Shown here one piece after another: positions 1 through 8,423 of a stretch of 64,000 nucleotides of DNA (positions within the stretch are counted from its first letter, which is position 1; the number at the start of each line of letters is the position of its first letter). The translations under genes were made by a program, and so were the position numbers. The notes under the pieces were generated by a model that worked only from the letters and a program-made list of their open reading frames with translations, did no database searches and had not been told where the DNA came from. The DNA comes from CAWJMD01 sp963843835 (GTDB lineage: Bacteria > Actinomycetota > Actinomycetes > Actinomycetales > CAWJMD01). Location: assembly GCA_963843835.1 (NCBI GenBank), contig CAWJMD010000001.1:682001-746000 (forward strand), given 5' to 3'.

Positions 1-833
1 AGCGACCGACGGCGGGCCAGGTGCTGCGCGCCGGACAGCCGATGGGGTACCGGATGCGCGACCTGAGGAAGCACCGGCGAGGTGTGCAGCTGGTGCTGCA
101 GGACCCGCTCGGTGCCCTCAACCCCCGCCGCACGGTGTACGAGGCGGTGGCGGAGGGGGTGCGCATCCACGGCCTCGACGACGAGGAAGGACGTGTGCGG
201 CGGGCGCTCTCGACGTGCGGCCTCCGTCCACCGGAACGGTTCTACCAGCGCTACCCGCACGAGCTGTCCGGCGGTCAGCGCCAGCGCGTGGTCATCGCCG
301 GCGCCCTGGTGCTGGAGCCAGCGGTGCTCGTGGCCGACGAGCCGGTGGCCTCGCTCGACGCCTCGGTGCGGGGGGAGGTACTCGCCCTCTTCCTGAGGCT
401 GCGCGACGAGCTCGGGCTCTCCGCGCTCGTGGTCACCCACGACCTCGGGGTCGCGTGGGGCGTCGCCGACCGCATCGCCGTGATGTACCTGGGCAGGGTG
501 GTCGAGGTCGGTGACGTGGAGCAGGTGCTCTCAGCACCACGGCACCCCTACACGCGGGCGCTCCTGTCGGTGCTGCCGCAGCAGGGTCTGGGCAGTCGCG
601 CGGAGCGCCCCGTGGTGCTCTCGGGCGAGCCACCGGACCCGACGCGGGTGCCCGCGGGCTGCCGTTTCCACCCACGGTGCCCGCTGCTGGCATCGGGGGA
701 GGCCGCCGCCCTGGGCGTCGCCGGGCTGTGCGTCGACATCTCGCCGCCGGTGCTGGCGGCCGAGACGGACGGCGGCGGGCACCTGGCTGCCTGCCACGCC
801 GCGCACCTCCTGACGGGCTCCGGACGTCCCTGA
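1..833 (+). CDS. Peptide/nickel-type ABC transporter ATP-binding protein (DppF/OppF-like), 5'-truncated by window edge
   Basis: ATPase of an oligopeptide/dipeptide ABC importer, energising uptake at the inner face of the membrane. The frame is open from base 3, so the start and the Walker A loop lie upstream of the window. What remains shows a Q-loop (QLVLQDP), the signature motif LSGGQRQR, a Walker B ending in VLVADEPVASLD, the H-loop VVTHD, and the C-terminal oligopeptide-transporter extension with its cysteine pair (CRFHPRCP). The phrase HPYTRALL is typical of DppF/OppF. The next two genes look like murein-peptide enzymes, so cell-wall peptide recycling is a possible role, but that is inference. 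Substrate is unknown. Confidence 0.9.
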   Translation, partial: RPTAGQVLRAGQPMGYRMRDLRKHRRGVQLVLQDPLGALNPRRTVYEAVAEGVRIHGLDDEEGRVRRALSTCGLRPPERFYQRYPHELSGGQRQRVVIAGALVLEPAVLVADEPVASLDASVRGEVLALFLRLRDELGLSALVVTHDLGVAWGVADRIAVMYLGRVVEVGDVEQVLSAPRHPYTRALLSVLPQQGLGSRAERPVVLSGEPPDPTRVPAGCRFHPRCPLLASGEAAALGVAGLCVDISPPVLAAETDGGGHLAACHAAHLLTGSGRP

Positions 834-853
834 CCGGTCCCGGCCAGGGGGGG

Positions 854-1815
854 TCAGCGCAGGGGGCTCTCCATCACGGAGAGGATCCGGTCGTCCGCGT
901 CGAGCACCGCCCTCACCCCGAGGGGCACGGTCAGGTGGGGGCTGCCGTGGCCGAAGTCGAGACCGTTCACGATCGGCACCCCAAGGTCACCGAGCCGGTC
1001 GAGCAGCAGGTCGTCGACGACGTCCTGGCTCTCGCAGCGCAGCCACGTCCCCCCGGCGATGCCTGCCACTCCGTCGAGCGCGCCGCTGCGACGCAGCTGG
1101 GTGAGGATGCGGTCGAGCCGGTAGCCCTCCTCGTCCACGTCCTCGAGCACGAGGATGGCCCCTGCGAGCGAGTGCCGAGACGACCGGGTGCCGATGCCGG
1201 CCGCGATGAGGCTGACGGTGCCGCCCGCGAGGACGCCGACGGCTGTCCCGGGACCAGGGTCGTGGCGTGCCGTCCCGTCACGGGTGTGGCCTTCTCCGGC
1301 TCGAAGAGGGTCGTACGGAGGTGCTCGCGCCCGTCGGGATCGTCGAGGAACAGCGCCGACGCGGCCAACGGGCCGAGGAGCGACACCACCCCGAGCTCGA
1401 CGCCGATGGCCTCGTGCAGCGCGGTGATGTCGCTGAACCCCACGAGCACAGGCGCCTGCTCCCCTGGACGTGCGGCGCGCAGCGCCGACCAGTCGACCAG
1501 GTCGAGCATCCGCTGCACGCCGTAGCCGCCGCGGGCACACAGCACGGCGGCCACGCGGGGGTCGCACCAGGCCCGCTCGAGGTCGCTCGCCCGCTCGGCG
1601 TCCCCGCCCGCGAGGTAGCCCTCCCGGCCACGGTCGAGCACGTGCTCGCCGATCTCGACCTCGAGCCCCCAGCTCTCCAGCACGTGGGCTCCGGCCTGGA
1701 GCCGGTCCGGGTCGATCGGGCCGGCCGGGGCGACGACGCGCACGACGTCGCCCTTTTCCAGGCGCCGCGGTCGTTGCAGCTCCAGCAGGGTCACGAGCTC
1801 AGTCCCGGTTCGCAC
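854..1815 (-). pseudogene. LD-carboxypeptidase (muramoyltetrapeptide carboxypeptidase, S66), interrupted by a single-base frameshift
   Basis: Peptidase S66 family enzymes remove the terminal D-Ala from cytoplasmic murein tetrapeptides. The N-terminal half reads in one frame from GTG 1815 (or GTG 1794) and contains the nucleophile motif GFSD. The C-terminal half continues in another frame and carries the expected Glu (LVLEDVDEEG) and His (DFGHGSPHLTVPLG). The two halves join near base 1250 at a CCCGGG run: adding one G there restores a continuous protein (LVPG-TAVGVLAGG). All three catalytic residues are present, so this is either a recent inactivating mutation or a sequencing error. GTG 1815 follows a GGATACT element by a few bases, which suggests a leaderless start divergent from the next gene. 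Confidence 0.8.
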
Positions 1816-1884
1816 ACGGCCCCAGTATCCAGTGCCGGCGCCGGGGCCGCCCGTCCGGCTCACGGCGCGGTGCAGGATGGGGCC

Positions 1885-2733
1885 GTGTCCTACCGGTCGC
1901 GCCAGCCCGCCCCCGCGCTCGACGACGTGATGCGCCGGTGCGCCGAGGCCCCGGGACCGGTGTCGGTGTGGGTGGGACGGCCCGGCGGCACGGCCGTCCT
2001 CGAGCTCGATGCTCGGCGCCGCCACTTCGCGGCCAGCACGATGAAGCTCGCCGTGCTGGTGGCGGCCCACGTCGCCGGCGAGGAGGGGCGCCTCGACCTG
2101 GACCGCCTCGTGCGCGTCCACGACGACTTCGCCTCGTCCCTGGACGGCTCGCCGTTCACCGTGCCGCAGGCGGACGACAGCGACGACGAGGTCTGGGACG
2201 CGTGGGGGACCGAGGTGCCGATCCGCTGGCTCGTCCGCCGGATGGTCGTCAGGTCGTCCAACCTGGCGACGAACCACGTGCTCGAGCAGGTGGGGGTCGC
2301 GGCCGCGGCGCGCGTGCTCGCCGACGCCGGGTGCCGCGACTCGGTGCTCCAGCGGGGCATCGAGGACCACCCGGCCCGCCGCGCCGGGCTCACCTTCGAG
2401 TTCACCGCCGCCGACCTGGCGACGCTGATGGGCGCCCTGGTGCTGCAGCGGCTGGCGGGCAGGCACGCGACGGCGGAGATGCTGGCGACCCTGCGGGCCC
2501 AGGAAAGGATCGAGGACGTGCGGTCCGGCCTTCCGGCGGGCGTCCAGGTGGCGCACAAGAACGGCTGGGTCGACGGGGTGCGCCACTCGGTGGCCTACGT
2601 CGAGCCGGAGAGCGGTCGCGGCTACGTGCAGGCGGTGCTCACGTCGACGGGCCGTCCCGACGACGAGGCTTGCAGGCTGGTGGCGGAGGTCACCGCGGCG
2701 GTGTGGGCGGACAGGGCCGCGCTGCTCTCCTGA
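1885..2733 (+). CDS. Class A beta-lactamase-fold serine hydrolase
   Basis: 282-residue serine hydrolase of the beta-lactamase/penicillin-binding-protein fold. It shows the SxxK active-site motif (ASTMKL, near residue 53), an SSN triad in the place of SDN (VRSSNLATNH), and HKNGW in the place of KTG. No clear signal peptide is visible, so it may be cytoplasmic or non-classically located. True class A lactamases have SDN and KTG, so a peptidase or esterase-like role is at least as likely as drug resistance. The GTG at 1885 was chosen because a CAGGAT -10-like box ends 6 bases upstream; an in-frame GTG lies at 1870. It sits beside the LD-carboxypeptidase remnant. Confidence 0.75.
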   Translation: MSYRSRQPAPALDDVMRRCAEAPGPVSVWVGRPGGTAVLELDARRRHFAASTMKLAVLVAAHVAGEEGRLDLDRLVRVHDDFASSLDGSPFTVPQADDSDDEVWDAWGTEVPIRWLVRRMVVRSSNLATNHVLEQVGVAAAARVLADAGCRDSVLQRGIEDHPARRAGLTFEFTAADLATLMGALVLQRLAGRHATAEMLATLRAQERIEDVRSGLPAGVQVAHKNGWVDGVRHSVAYVEPESGRGYVQAVLTSTGRPDDEACRLVAEVTAAVWADRAALLS

Positions 2734-2796
2734 CCGGTGCCCTGACCGGTCTCCTGGCCGGGCGAGACATGGGACGACATCCGGCATGATGACCCG

Positions 2797-4071
2797 GTGC
2801 CCCGCCTGCTCGCCGACCTGACGCCGCTCCGGGTCAGCGTCCCCTACCGCAGGCTGTGGGCGGGCATGTGGCTCTCGAGCATCGGCACGCACCTGACCAC
2901 CACAGCGGTCGGGCTGCAGGTCTACGACATCACCGGCTCGACGTTCTCCGTCGGGCTCGTGGGCCTGTTCGCCCTGGTGCCGCTCGTGGTCCTCGGGCTC
3001 TACGGGGGCTCCATCGTCGACGCGCACGACCGCCGACGTGTCGTCATCACGACCACCAGCGGCATCTTCGCCGTCGCCCTGCTGCTGGCAGGGCAGGCGT
3101 GGGCGGGGCTCGAGAACGTCTGGGTGATGTACGTCCTCGTCGCTGTGCAGAACGGCCTGTTCGCGGTCAACCAGCCTGCACGGTCGGCGATCCTGCCCCG
3201 GCTGCTCGGTCGCGAGCTGATGCCGGCCGCCAACGCCCTCGGCAGCCTCACGATGGGGATCGGCGTCATGGTCGGGCCACTGCTGGCCGCGCTGTTCATC
3301 AGCTGGTGGGGCTACACCGGCGCCTACACCGGGGAGGCCGTGCTCCTGCTGGGCACGCTGACGGCGCTTCTCGGCCTCCCCCCGGTCCCGCCGGAGGGCG
3401 AGGTCAGACGACCCGGGCTGGCCTCCGTCGTCGAGGGCCTGCGCTACCTCGGCACGCGACCCAACGTGCGGATGACGTTCTCCGTCGACCTGGCCGCGAT
3501 GGTGCTGGCCATGCCGCGCGTGCTGTTCCCTGCGATCGGTGCTGCCCTCATCGGTGGTGGCGCCCAGACCGTCGGCATCCTCTCGGCGGGGTTCGCGCTC
3601 GGCGTCGTGGGAGCAGGCGTGCTGTCCGGGCCGCTGGGTCACGTGCAGCACCAGGGGCGCGCCGTCGTCCTCGCCGTCTGCAGCTGGGGCGCCTGGATCG
3701 CCGCCTTCGGCGTCGTGGTGTCCATGAGCCCCGGCCCCGCGGCAGACGGAGGGGCCGGCTGGATCCTGTGGCCCGCCGCCGCCTGCCTGACGATGGCGGG
3801 AGCGAGCGACGCCGTCAGCGCCGTGTTCCGCATGACCATCCTCCAGACGGCCACGCCCGACTCGATGCGCGGGCGGCTGCAGGGTGTGTTCATCGTCGTC
3901 GTCGCCGGCGGTCCGCGCCTGGGCGACCTCGTCGTCGGCGGCCTGGGCGAGCTCACCACGGAGTCCCTCGCGGCGATCGTGGGCGGTCTGGCGTGCGTGC
4001 TCGTGGTCGTGCTCCTCGCGCTGCGGGAGCGGGGCTTCTGTGCCTACGACGCCCGCAACCCGGTGCCGTGA
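2797..4071 (+). CDS. MFS transporter, EntS-like exporter clade
   Basis: 424-residue major facilitator protein with about 12 hydrophobic segments. The N-terminal part (YRRLWAGMWLSSIGTHL) and the loop between segments 2 and 3 (GSIVDAHDRRRV) are typical of the MFS_3/enterobactin-exporter group, which pumps small molecules out of the cell. GTG 2797 is the first start after the preceding gene and has a CATGAT element upstream. The gene is 32 bases ahead of a Fes-like esterase, so the two may be co-expressed. A siderophore link is suggested only by these two family names; no siderophore synthetase is present in the window. The substrate cannot be stated. Confidence 0.85.
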   Translation: MPRLLADLTPLRVSVPYRRLWAGMWLSSIGTHLTTTAVGLQVYDITGSTFSVGLVGLFALVPLVVLGLYGGSIVDAHDRRRVVITTTSGIFAVALLLAGQAWAGLENVWVMYVLVAVQNGLFAVNQPARSAILPRLLGRELMPAANALGSLTMGIGVMVGPLLAALFISWWGYTGAYTGEAVLLLGTLTALLGLPPVPPEGEVRRPGLASVVEGLRYLGTRPNVRMTFSVDLAAMVLAMPRVLFPAIGAALIGGGAQTVGILSAGFALGVVGAGVLSGPLGHVQHQGRAVVLAVCSWGAWIAAFGVVVSMSPGPAADGGAGWILWPAAACLTMAGASDAVSAVFRMTILQTATPDSMRGRLQGVFIVVVAGGPRLGDLVVGGLGELTTESLAAIVGGLACVLVVVLLALRERGFCAYDARNPVP

Positions 4072-4103
4072 GGACCAGGAGGAGGCCCAGTAGGTTGGGG
4101 CGC

Positions 4104-5186
4104 GTGGCGGACGACGAGGGAGGGCTCGAGCCCTGGCTGAGCAGGGTGGACGGCGCCGAGCTGGTGTTCCGCCTCGCCGACCCCGACGAGTCGCTCAAGG
4201 CCGTCCGGCTCTGGCAGGACTTCGGGGTCCCGGGCGACCAGCTGGACTTCGTCGAGGTCGACGGGGGCTGGGAGCTGCGGCTGGCTCGCCCCTCGACCCA
4301 GCGCGTCGAGTACCGGTTCGAGGTCACCGACAGCGAGGGCACGAGCGAGAGGCTCGATCCCACGAACCCGCTGGTGGTGGGGTCGGCGTTCGGGGACCGG
4401 TCGTGGCTCGCCCTGCCGGGGTACGCGCCGCCGGCGTGGACCGAGACCCAGCCCGTCGCGGCGACGCTCACCGAGCTCGCGGTCCCCGGGACCCCCGTCG
4501 GCACGGTCGACGCGACCATCTGGTCACCCGCTGACGCGGAGCCCTCCGAGCCGCTGCCGCTGCTGCTCAGCCACGACGGACCGGAGTTCGCCACGCTCGG
4601 TGGTCTGACCCACTACGCCGGCGCCATGGTGGCGACCCGCGCGCTGCCCCGCTTCCGGGTGGCTCTGCTGCGCCCGACAGACCGCAACCCCTGGTACGCG
4701 GCCAACCCCGAGTACGCCGCCGCGCTCGTCGACCACGTGCTGCCCCGGCTGCGGTTCACCGTGGCCAGCGCGGCGCCGACAGTGCTGATGGGCGCGAGCC
4801 TGGGCGCGCTCGCCGCGCTGCACGCGGAGTGGACGCGACCGGGGACGTTCGCGGGTCTCTTCCTGCAGTCGGGCTCCTTCTTCCAGCACACGACGGACCC
4901 GCAGGAGAGCGACTTCTCCTTCTACGCACCGGTGACCGACTTCGTGGGACGCGTGCTGACGGCCGAGTCGCCCTCGAGCCTGCCTGCCGTCGCGATGACG
5001 TGCGGGGCCACCGAGGAGAACGTGCACAACAACCGCGTGATGGCCGCCAACCTCACCCGCCTCGGCATCGAGGTCGAGCTGGTGGAGGCGCCTGACGTGC
5101 ACAGCTTCACGTCGTGGCGGGACGTGCTCGACCCGCATCTGACGCGGTTGCTGACCAGCCTCTGGAGGCCGACCCATGCGCCGTGA
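4104..5186 (+). CDS. Enterochelin-esterase-like alpha/beta hydrolase (Fes/esterase D family)
   Basis: 360-residue protein with an N-terminal beta-sandwich segment like the N-domain of Fes (residues about 10-80, FRLADPDESLKAVRLW), then an esterase D (PF00756-type) hydrolase domain. The nucleophile elbow is GASLGA, and a candidate catalytic His lies in DVHSFTSWRD near the C-terminus. Fes-family enzymes cleave ester bonds of siderophores, but many actinobacterial members act on unknown esters. GTG 4104 is preceded 7 bases upstream by TAGGTT, a good leaderless arrangement. The stop overlaps the next hydrolase gene by 11 bases, so translation is probably coupled. It forms a three-gene cluster with another esterase and an ATP-grasp ligase. 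Confidence 0.8.
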   Translation: MADDEGGLEPWLSRVDGAELVFRLADPDESLKAVRLWQDFGVPGDQLDFVEVDGGWELRLARPSTQRVEYRFEVTDSEGTSERLDPTNPLVVGSAFGDRSWLALPGYAPPAWTETQPVAATLTELAVPGTPVGTVDATIWSPADAEPSEPLPLLLSHDGPEFATLGGLTHYAGAMVATRALPRFRVALLRPTDRNPWYAANPEYAAALVDHVLPRLRFTVASAAPTVLMGASLGALAALHAEWTRPGTFAGLFLQSGSFFQHTTDPQESDFSFYAPVTDFVGRVLTAESPSSLPAVAMTCGATEENVHNNRVMAANLTRLGIEVELVEAPDVHSFTSWRDVLDPHLTRLLTSLWRPTHAP

Positions 5187-5946
5187 GCAGACCGAGCTGG
5201 ACGCACCGGGGCTCGACCGCCCCGGCACGGTGGTGGTGCACGGGCACTACGGCCGGCCGGTGCTCGTGTTCCCGAGCGAGCAGGGTCGTGCCTGGGACTA
5301 CGAGAACAACGGCATGGTCGACGCGGTCGCCGACCTCGTCGAGGCCGGGCGGGTGAAGCTGTACTGCGTCGACTCCTTCGACCACCTCACCTGGTCGGAC
5401 CGCTCCGCCCCCCTGGAGGAACGCGCCCGTCGGCACGAGGCGTACGAGCGGTGGGTGGTCGACGCCGTCGTGCCGACGATCGAGGCCGACTCGCCCGGTG
5501 CGCTGGACGCATCTCCCGGCCATGGCGGCGGCCTCGTCGTGACCGGGTGCAGCCTCGGCGCCTTCCACGCGCTCAACATCGCGCTCAAGCGTGCGGACCT
5601 GTTCGGGATCGCCTTGTGCCAGTCGGGCACCTACGACCCCGCGCAGTGGCACGCGTGGGGTGAGCGGGGCGACGCCGCCTACTTCAACAACCCGTCCGAC
5701 TACCTGCCGAACCTCGGCGGGGACCACCTGGACTGGCTCCGGTCGCGACTCCACGTCGTCCTCACCGTCGGCCAGGGGGCGTGGGAGGTGGACCCGACCG
5801 GGTCGCTGCCGTCCACCCGGCACGTCGCCGGGCTGCTCGCGGCGGCCGGGATCAGCCACGAGCTCGACGAATGGGGTCACGACGTCTCCCACGACTGGCC
5901 CTGGTGGCAGCGCCAGCTCGCCCACCACCTGCCCCGCTTCTGCTGA
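5176..5946 (+). CDS. Esterase-family alpha/beta hydrolase
   Basis: 256-residue member of the esterase D-like family, a single compact hydrolase domain. Visible features are a nucleophile elbow GCSLGAFHA (near residue 126), a segment LCQSGTYDP, and a C-terminal His in GHDVSHDW that probably completes the triad. There is no signal peptide, so it should act in the cytoplasm. ATG 5176 lies inside the end of the preceding esterase gene. The next gene, an ATP-grasp ligase, follows after 67 bases with its own ribosome site and a possible promoter. The pairing of two esterases with a ligase suggests formation and trimming of an ester- or amide-linked small molecule; the substrate is unknown. Confidence 0.75.
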   Translation: MRREQTELDAPGLDRPGTVVVHGHYGRPVLVFPSEQGRAWDYENNGMVDAVADLVEAGRVKLYCVDSFDHLTWSDRSAPLEERARRHEAYERWVVDAVVPTIEADSPGALDASPGHGGGLVVTGCSLGAFHALNIALKRADLFGIALCQSGTYDPAQWHAWGERGDAAYFNNPSDYLPNLGGDHLDWLRSRLHVVLTVGQGAWEVDPTGSLPSTRHVAGLLAAAGISHELDEWGHDVSHDWPWWQRQLAHHLPRFC

Positions 5947-6013
5947 GCCCTGCTCCGGCACGTCCGTAGCCGATAGGTTCGCCGTCACGAGTGATCACCT
6001 TCCGGGAGGCACC

Positions 6014-7267
6014 GTGGCCGACACGACGAAGCACCTGATCGGGCTCCTGCTCGGGGCCGAGGAGGACTGGCCCACCGCCTTCGAGCAGGTGCTGCGACGC
6101 GTGGGGACCGTGACCGACCACGCCGGTCGCAGCCACGAGCTCACGTCGGAGCGGCTGACCATCGAGCCCTTCGACCTGCGCGACCCCGTGCGCACCGACC
6201 TCGTCATCGACCGGCTCGCCTACTGGTACTACCACCCGCGCGAGTGGCTGAAGAAGGCCTCGCTGATGGATGGCACCTACCTGCTCAACTCGCCATTCAC
6301 GTTCCAGTCGATGGAGAAGCACAGTGCCTACTGCGCCATGATGCGGCTGGGTCTGAAGATCCCGAAAACCGTTCTGGTGCCGTACAAGAACCCCGTCGAC
6401 AACGTCCGCTGGGCATACACGTCCGCCAAGTACAACCGCCCGTTCGACCTCGACGAGATCGCCGACGACCTGGGGTACCCGCTCTACATGAAGCCGTTCG
6501 ACGGCGGCGGGTGGCGGGGGGTCTCACGCATCCGCGACCGGAGTGAGCTGCATCGCGCCTACGACGAGTCGGACAAGATGCTGATGCACCTGCAGGCGAC
6601 CGTCGACTACGAGAAGTTCGCCCGGGCGCTGTCGATCGGCCCGGAGACCCGGGTGATGGACTTCCAGCCCGACGAGCCCATGCACCAGCGGTACGCGGTC
6701 TCCTACGAGTTCCTCTCGCCGTCCGCGGGACACCAGACCACCGCGATCAGCCGCATCGTGAACGCGTTCTTCGGCTGGGAGTTCAACTCCTGCGAGATGC
6801 TGGTCGCGGGCGACGAGGTGTACCCGATCGACTACGCGAACGCTTGTCCCGACGTCGCCGTGACGTCGCTGCACTACTACTTCCCTTGGGCCATCTCGGC
6901 TCTCGTACGATGGTCGGTCTACTGCGTGGTGACCGGACGTCGAAGCAGGATCGACCTGCGCACCGAGAAGTACTTCGCCATCGCCGACGACGACAGCCTC
7001 GACTACGACGCCAAGCTCGACGGCTACCTGGCGCTGGCCGACCAGCACTTCGAGACGGAGCGGTACCACGAGTGGTGCGCCGAGCACCTGCCCCACCTCG
7101 ACGAGCAGGTGCGCGAGTGGGTGGCCGGCGACGACTTCGACCGGATGCTCCGCGACACGGTGGCCGCCACCTACCCGCCCCACGAGCACGACCAGTTCCT
7201 GGGGCACTTCCGCGGCCTGCTCGACCTGTGGGAGCGGGATCAGGCAGCCGCCGGCGCGAAGCCCTGA
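6014..7267 (+). CDS. ATP-grasp domain ligase of unknown substrate
   Basis: 417-residue RimK-like ATP-grasp protein. ATP-grasp enzymes activate a carboxylate as an acyl phosphate and join it to an amine, thiol or alcohol. The central region shows an ATP-contacting lysine and glycine-rich loop (YPLYMKPFDGGGWRGVS), and a late metal-binding segment (VYPIDYANACPD). The N-terminal part (WYYHPREWLKKASLMDG) matches no named pathway enzyme I can identify. GTG 6014 has a strong GGGAGG site 4 bases upstream. A GATAGGTTC element in the preceding spacer may be an extra promoter. The two upstream hydrolases on the same strand suggest a joint pathway (inference). Confidence 0.75.
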   Translation: MADTTKHLIGLLLGAEEDWPTAFEQVLRRVGTVTDHAGRSHELTSERLTIEPFDLRDPVRTDLVIDRLAYWYYHPREWLKKASLMDGTYLLNSPFTFQSMEKHSAYCAMMRLGLKIPKTVLVPYKNPVDNVRWAYTSAKYNRPFDLDEIADDLGYPLYMKPFDGGGWRGVSRIRDRSELHRAYDESDKMLMHLQATVDYEKFARALSIGPETRVMDFQPDEPMHQRYAVSYEFLSPSAGHQTTAISRIVNAFFGWEFNSCEMLVAGDEVYPIDYANACPDVAVTSLHYYFPWAISALVRWSVYCVVTGRRSRIDLRTEKYFAIADDDSLDYDAKLDGYLALADQHFETERYHEWCAEHLPHLDEQVREWVAGDDFDRMLRDTVAATYPPHEHDQFLGHFRGLLDLWERDQAAAGAKP

Positions 7268-7362
7268 CCAGCCCGCGCACCTCGGCCCCAGCCGTGTCAA
7301 GAGCACGGCGACGGGGTCGACTCGCGTGCTCCGGCTGATGCGGGCCGTCCCACGGCGGCACC

Positions 7363-7368
7363 TACGGT
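7363..7368 (+). promoter_or_regulatory. Candidate -10 element of the ole-like operon
   Basis: TACGGT, a common actinobacterial -10 hexamer, lies 50 bases upstream of the OleA-like start in a 151-base spacer (7268-7418). I see no strong -35 match; CTGATG at 7335-7340 is the nearest candidate but is too far. The spacer holds no gene or terminator I can support. Confidence 0.35.
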
Positions 7369-7418
7369 AGGCGGCAGCGCTCCCGACCCGGGGGCGTGTG
7401 GGGGAAGGGGAGCCAGCC

Positions 7419-8423
7419 ATGGGGGCACGGATCGCAGCCGTGACGACCCACCTGCCGTCGGCGAGGATGACGAGCACCGAGTCGGAGCAGCGGATCGCGG
7501 CGTGCAGCCCGGGCTTCGCCCCACCGAGGGGGATCCTGGAGCGCGCCACCGGCATCCGGTCGCGGCACGTGATGCCGGACGACTGGCAGGCCTCCGACCT
7601 GGCGGTAACCGCTGCGGAGAAGCTCCTCGCCGAGACCGGTCTCGCCACGGACGAGGTCGACCTGCTCCTGTTCGCCTCGGCCTCGCAGGACCTCGTCGAG
7701 CCCGCGACCTCCCACATCGTGGCCGCGGCGCTGGGGGCCACGTGCCCGGTCTTCGACGTCAAGAACGCGTGCAACTCGGTGCTGAACGCGCTGCAGGTCG
7801 CCCACGCCCTGATCGCTGCCGGGCAGTACGGACGGGTCCTGGTCGTCACGGGCGAGAGTCCGAGCCGCGCAACGCGCTGGCAGGTCAGTGACCTCAACCA
7901 GTTCGCCCAGTCGTTCGCCGGCTACACGCTCTCCGACGCCGGGGCCGCAGTGCTCGTCGAACACTGCCCGGACGGCGAGGGGATCATCGCCCAGCGGCAC
8001 CACGCCGACTCATCGGCGTGGCGTACCGGGACGCTGCCCGCCGGCGGCTCCCGCCACCCGCGCGACCCGGAGGCCACCTACTTCCACCTCGACGGGTCCG
8101 GCCTGAGGGCCGCCTTCGATGCGATCGGCCCGGCGACGGTCACCGACGTGCTCGACGACGCCGGGATCACTTGGGACGACTGCGACCTCGTGGCCGTGCA
8201 CCAGGTGACGCTGCCCTACCTGCACGGTTTCACCGACCGGGTGGGCATCGACCGCTCGCTGCTGCAGGTGACCGTGGACGAGCACGGCAACTGTGCGTCG
8301 GCGTCGCTGCCGCTCCAGCTCGAGCGCGCCATCCAGACGGGACGCATCGACCGCGGCTCCACCGTCGTGCTCGTCGGGCTGGCCGGCGGCATCAGCGTGG
8401 GAACCGTGGTGCTGCGATGGTGA
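7419..8423 (+). CDS. KASIII-type thiolase, OleA-like (acyl-CoA/ACP condensing enzyme)
   Basis: 334-residue ketosynthase III fold protein. The catalytic triad is intact: Cys118 (VKNACNS), His261 (VAVHQVT) and Asn291 (EHGNCASAS). The spacing of the triad (143 and 30 residues) is closer to OleA head-to-head condensing enzymes than to FabH, which has a shorter first interval. An EPATS segment (Glu94) lies just before the cysteine, where OleA proteins have their catalytic glutamate. OleA joins two fatty acyl-CoAs into a beta-keto acid. ATG 7419 follows an excellent AAGGGGAG site; a GTG at 7398 would add 7 residues. It is first in a five-gene coupled operon with OleC- and OleD-like genes. A FabH-like role with another primer remains possible. 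Confidence 0.8.
   Translation: MGARIAAVTTHLPSARMTSTESEQRIAACSPGFAPPRGILERATGIRSRHVMPDDWQASDLAVTAAEKLLAETGLATDEVDLLLFASASQDLVEPATSHIVAAALGATCPVFDVKNACNSVLNALQVAHALIAAGQYGRVLVVTGESPSRATRWQVSDLNQFAQSFAGYTLSDAGAAVLVEHCPDGEGIIAQRHHADSSAWRTGTLPAGGSRHPRDPEATYFHLDGSGLRAAFDAIGPATVTDVLDDAGITWDDCDLVAVHQVTLPYLHGFTDRVGIDRSLLQVTVDEHGNCASASLPLQLERAIQTGRIDRGSTVVLVGLAGGISVGTVVLRW

Noticed and set aside
1885..2733. Clinical-type class A beta-lactamase
   Set aside because: SSN and HKNGW replace the usual SDN and KTG motifs and no export signal is visible, so resistance is not supported.
967..3651. An 894-codon open frame on the minus strand
   Set aside because: Only its last part is the N-terminal half of the LD-carboxypeptidase. 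The rest is antisense to the serine hydrolase and MFS genes, rich in Arg, Gly, His and Asp, with no domain; typical of shadow frames in GC-rich DNA.
2797..7267. Siderophore export and release system (EntS-like MFS plus Fes-like esterase, with ideR nearby)
   Set aside because: No NRPS, NIS synthetase, siderophore ABC importer or IdeR-box-like site was seen. The family names alone do not support it.
7419..8423. Ordinary FabH of fatty acid synthesis
   Set aside because: No acyl carrier protein, FabD or FabF neighbours. Triad spacing and the OleC/OleD-like partners fit an OleA-type enzyme better.
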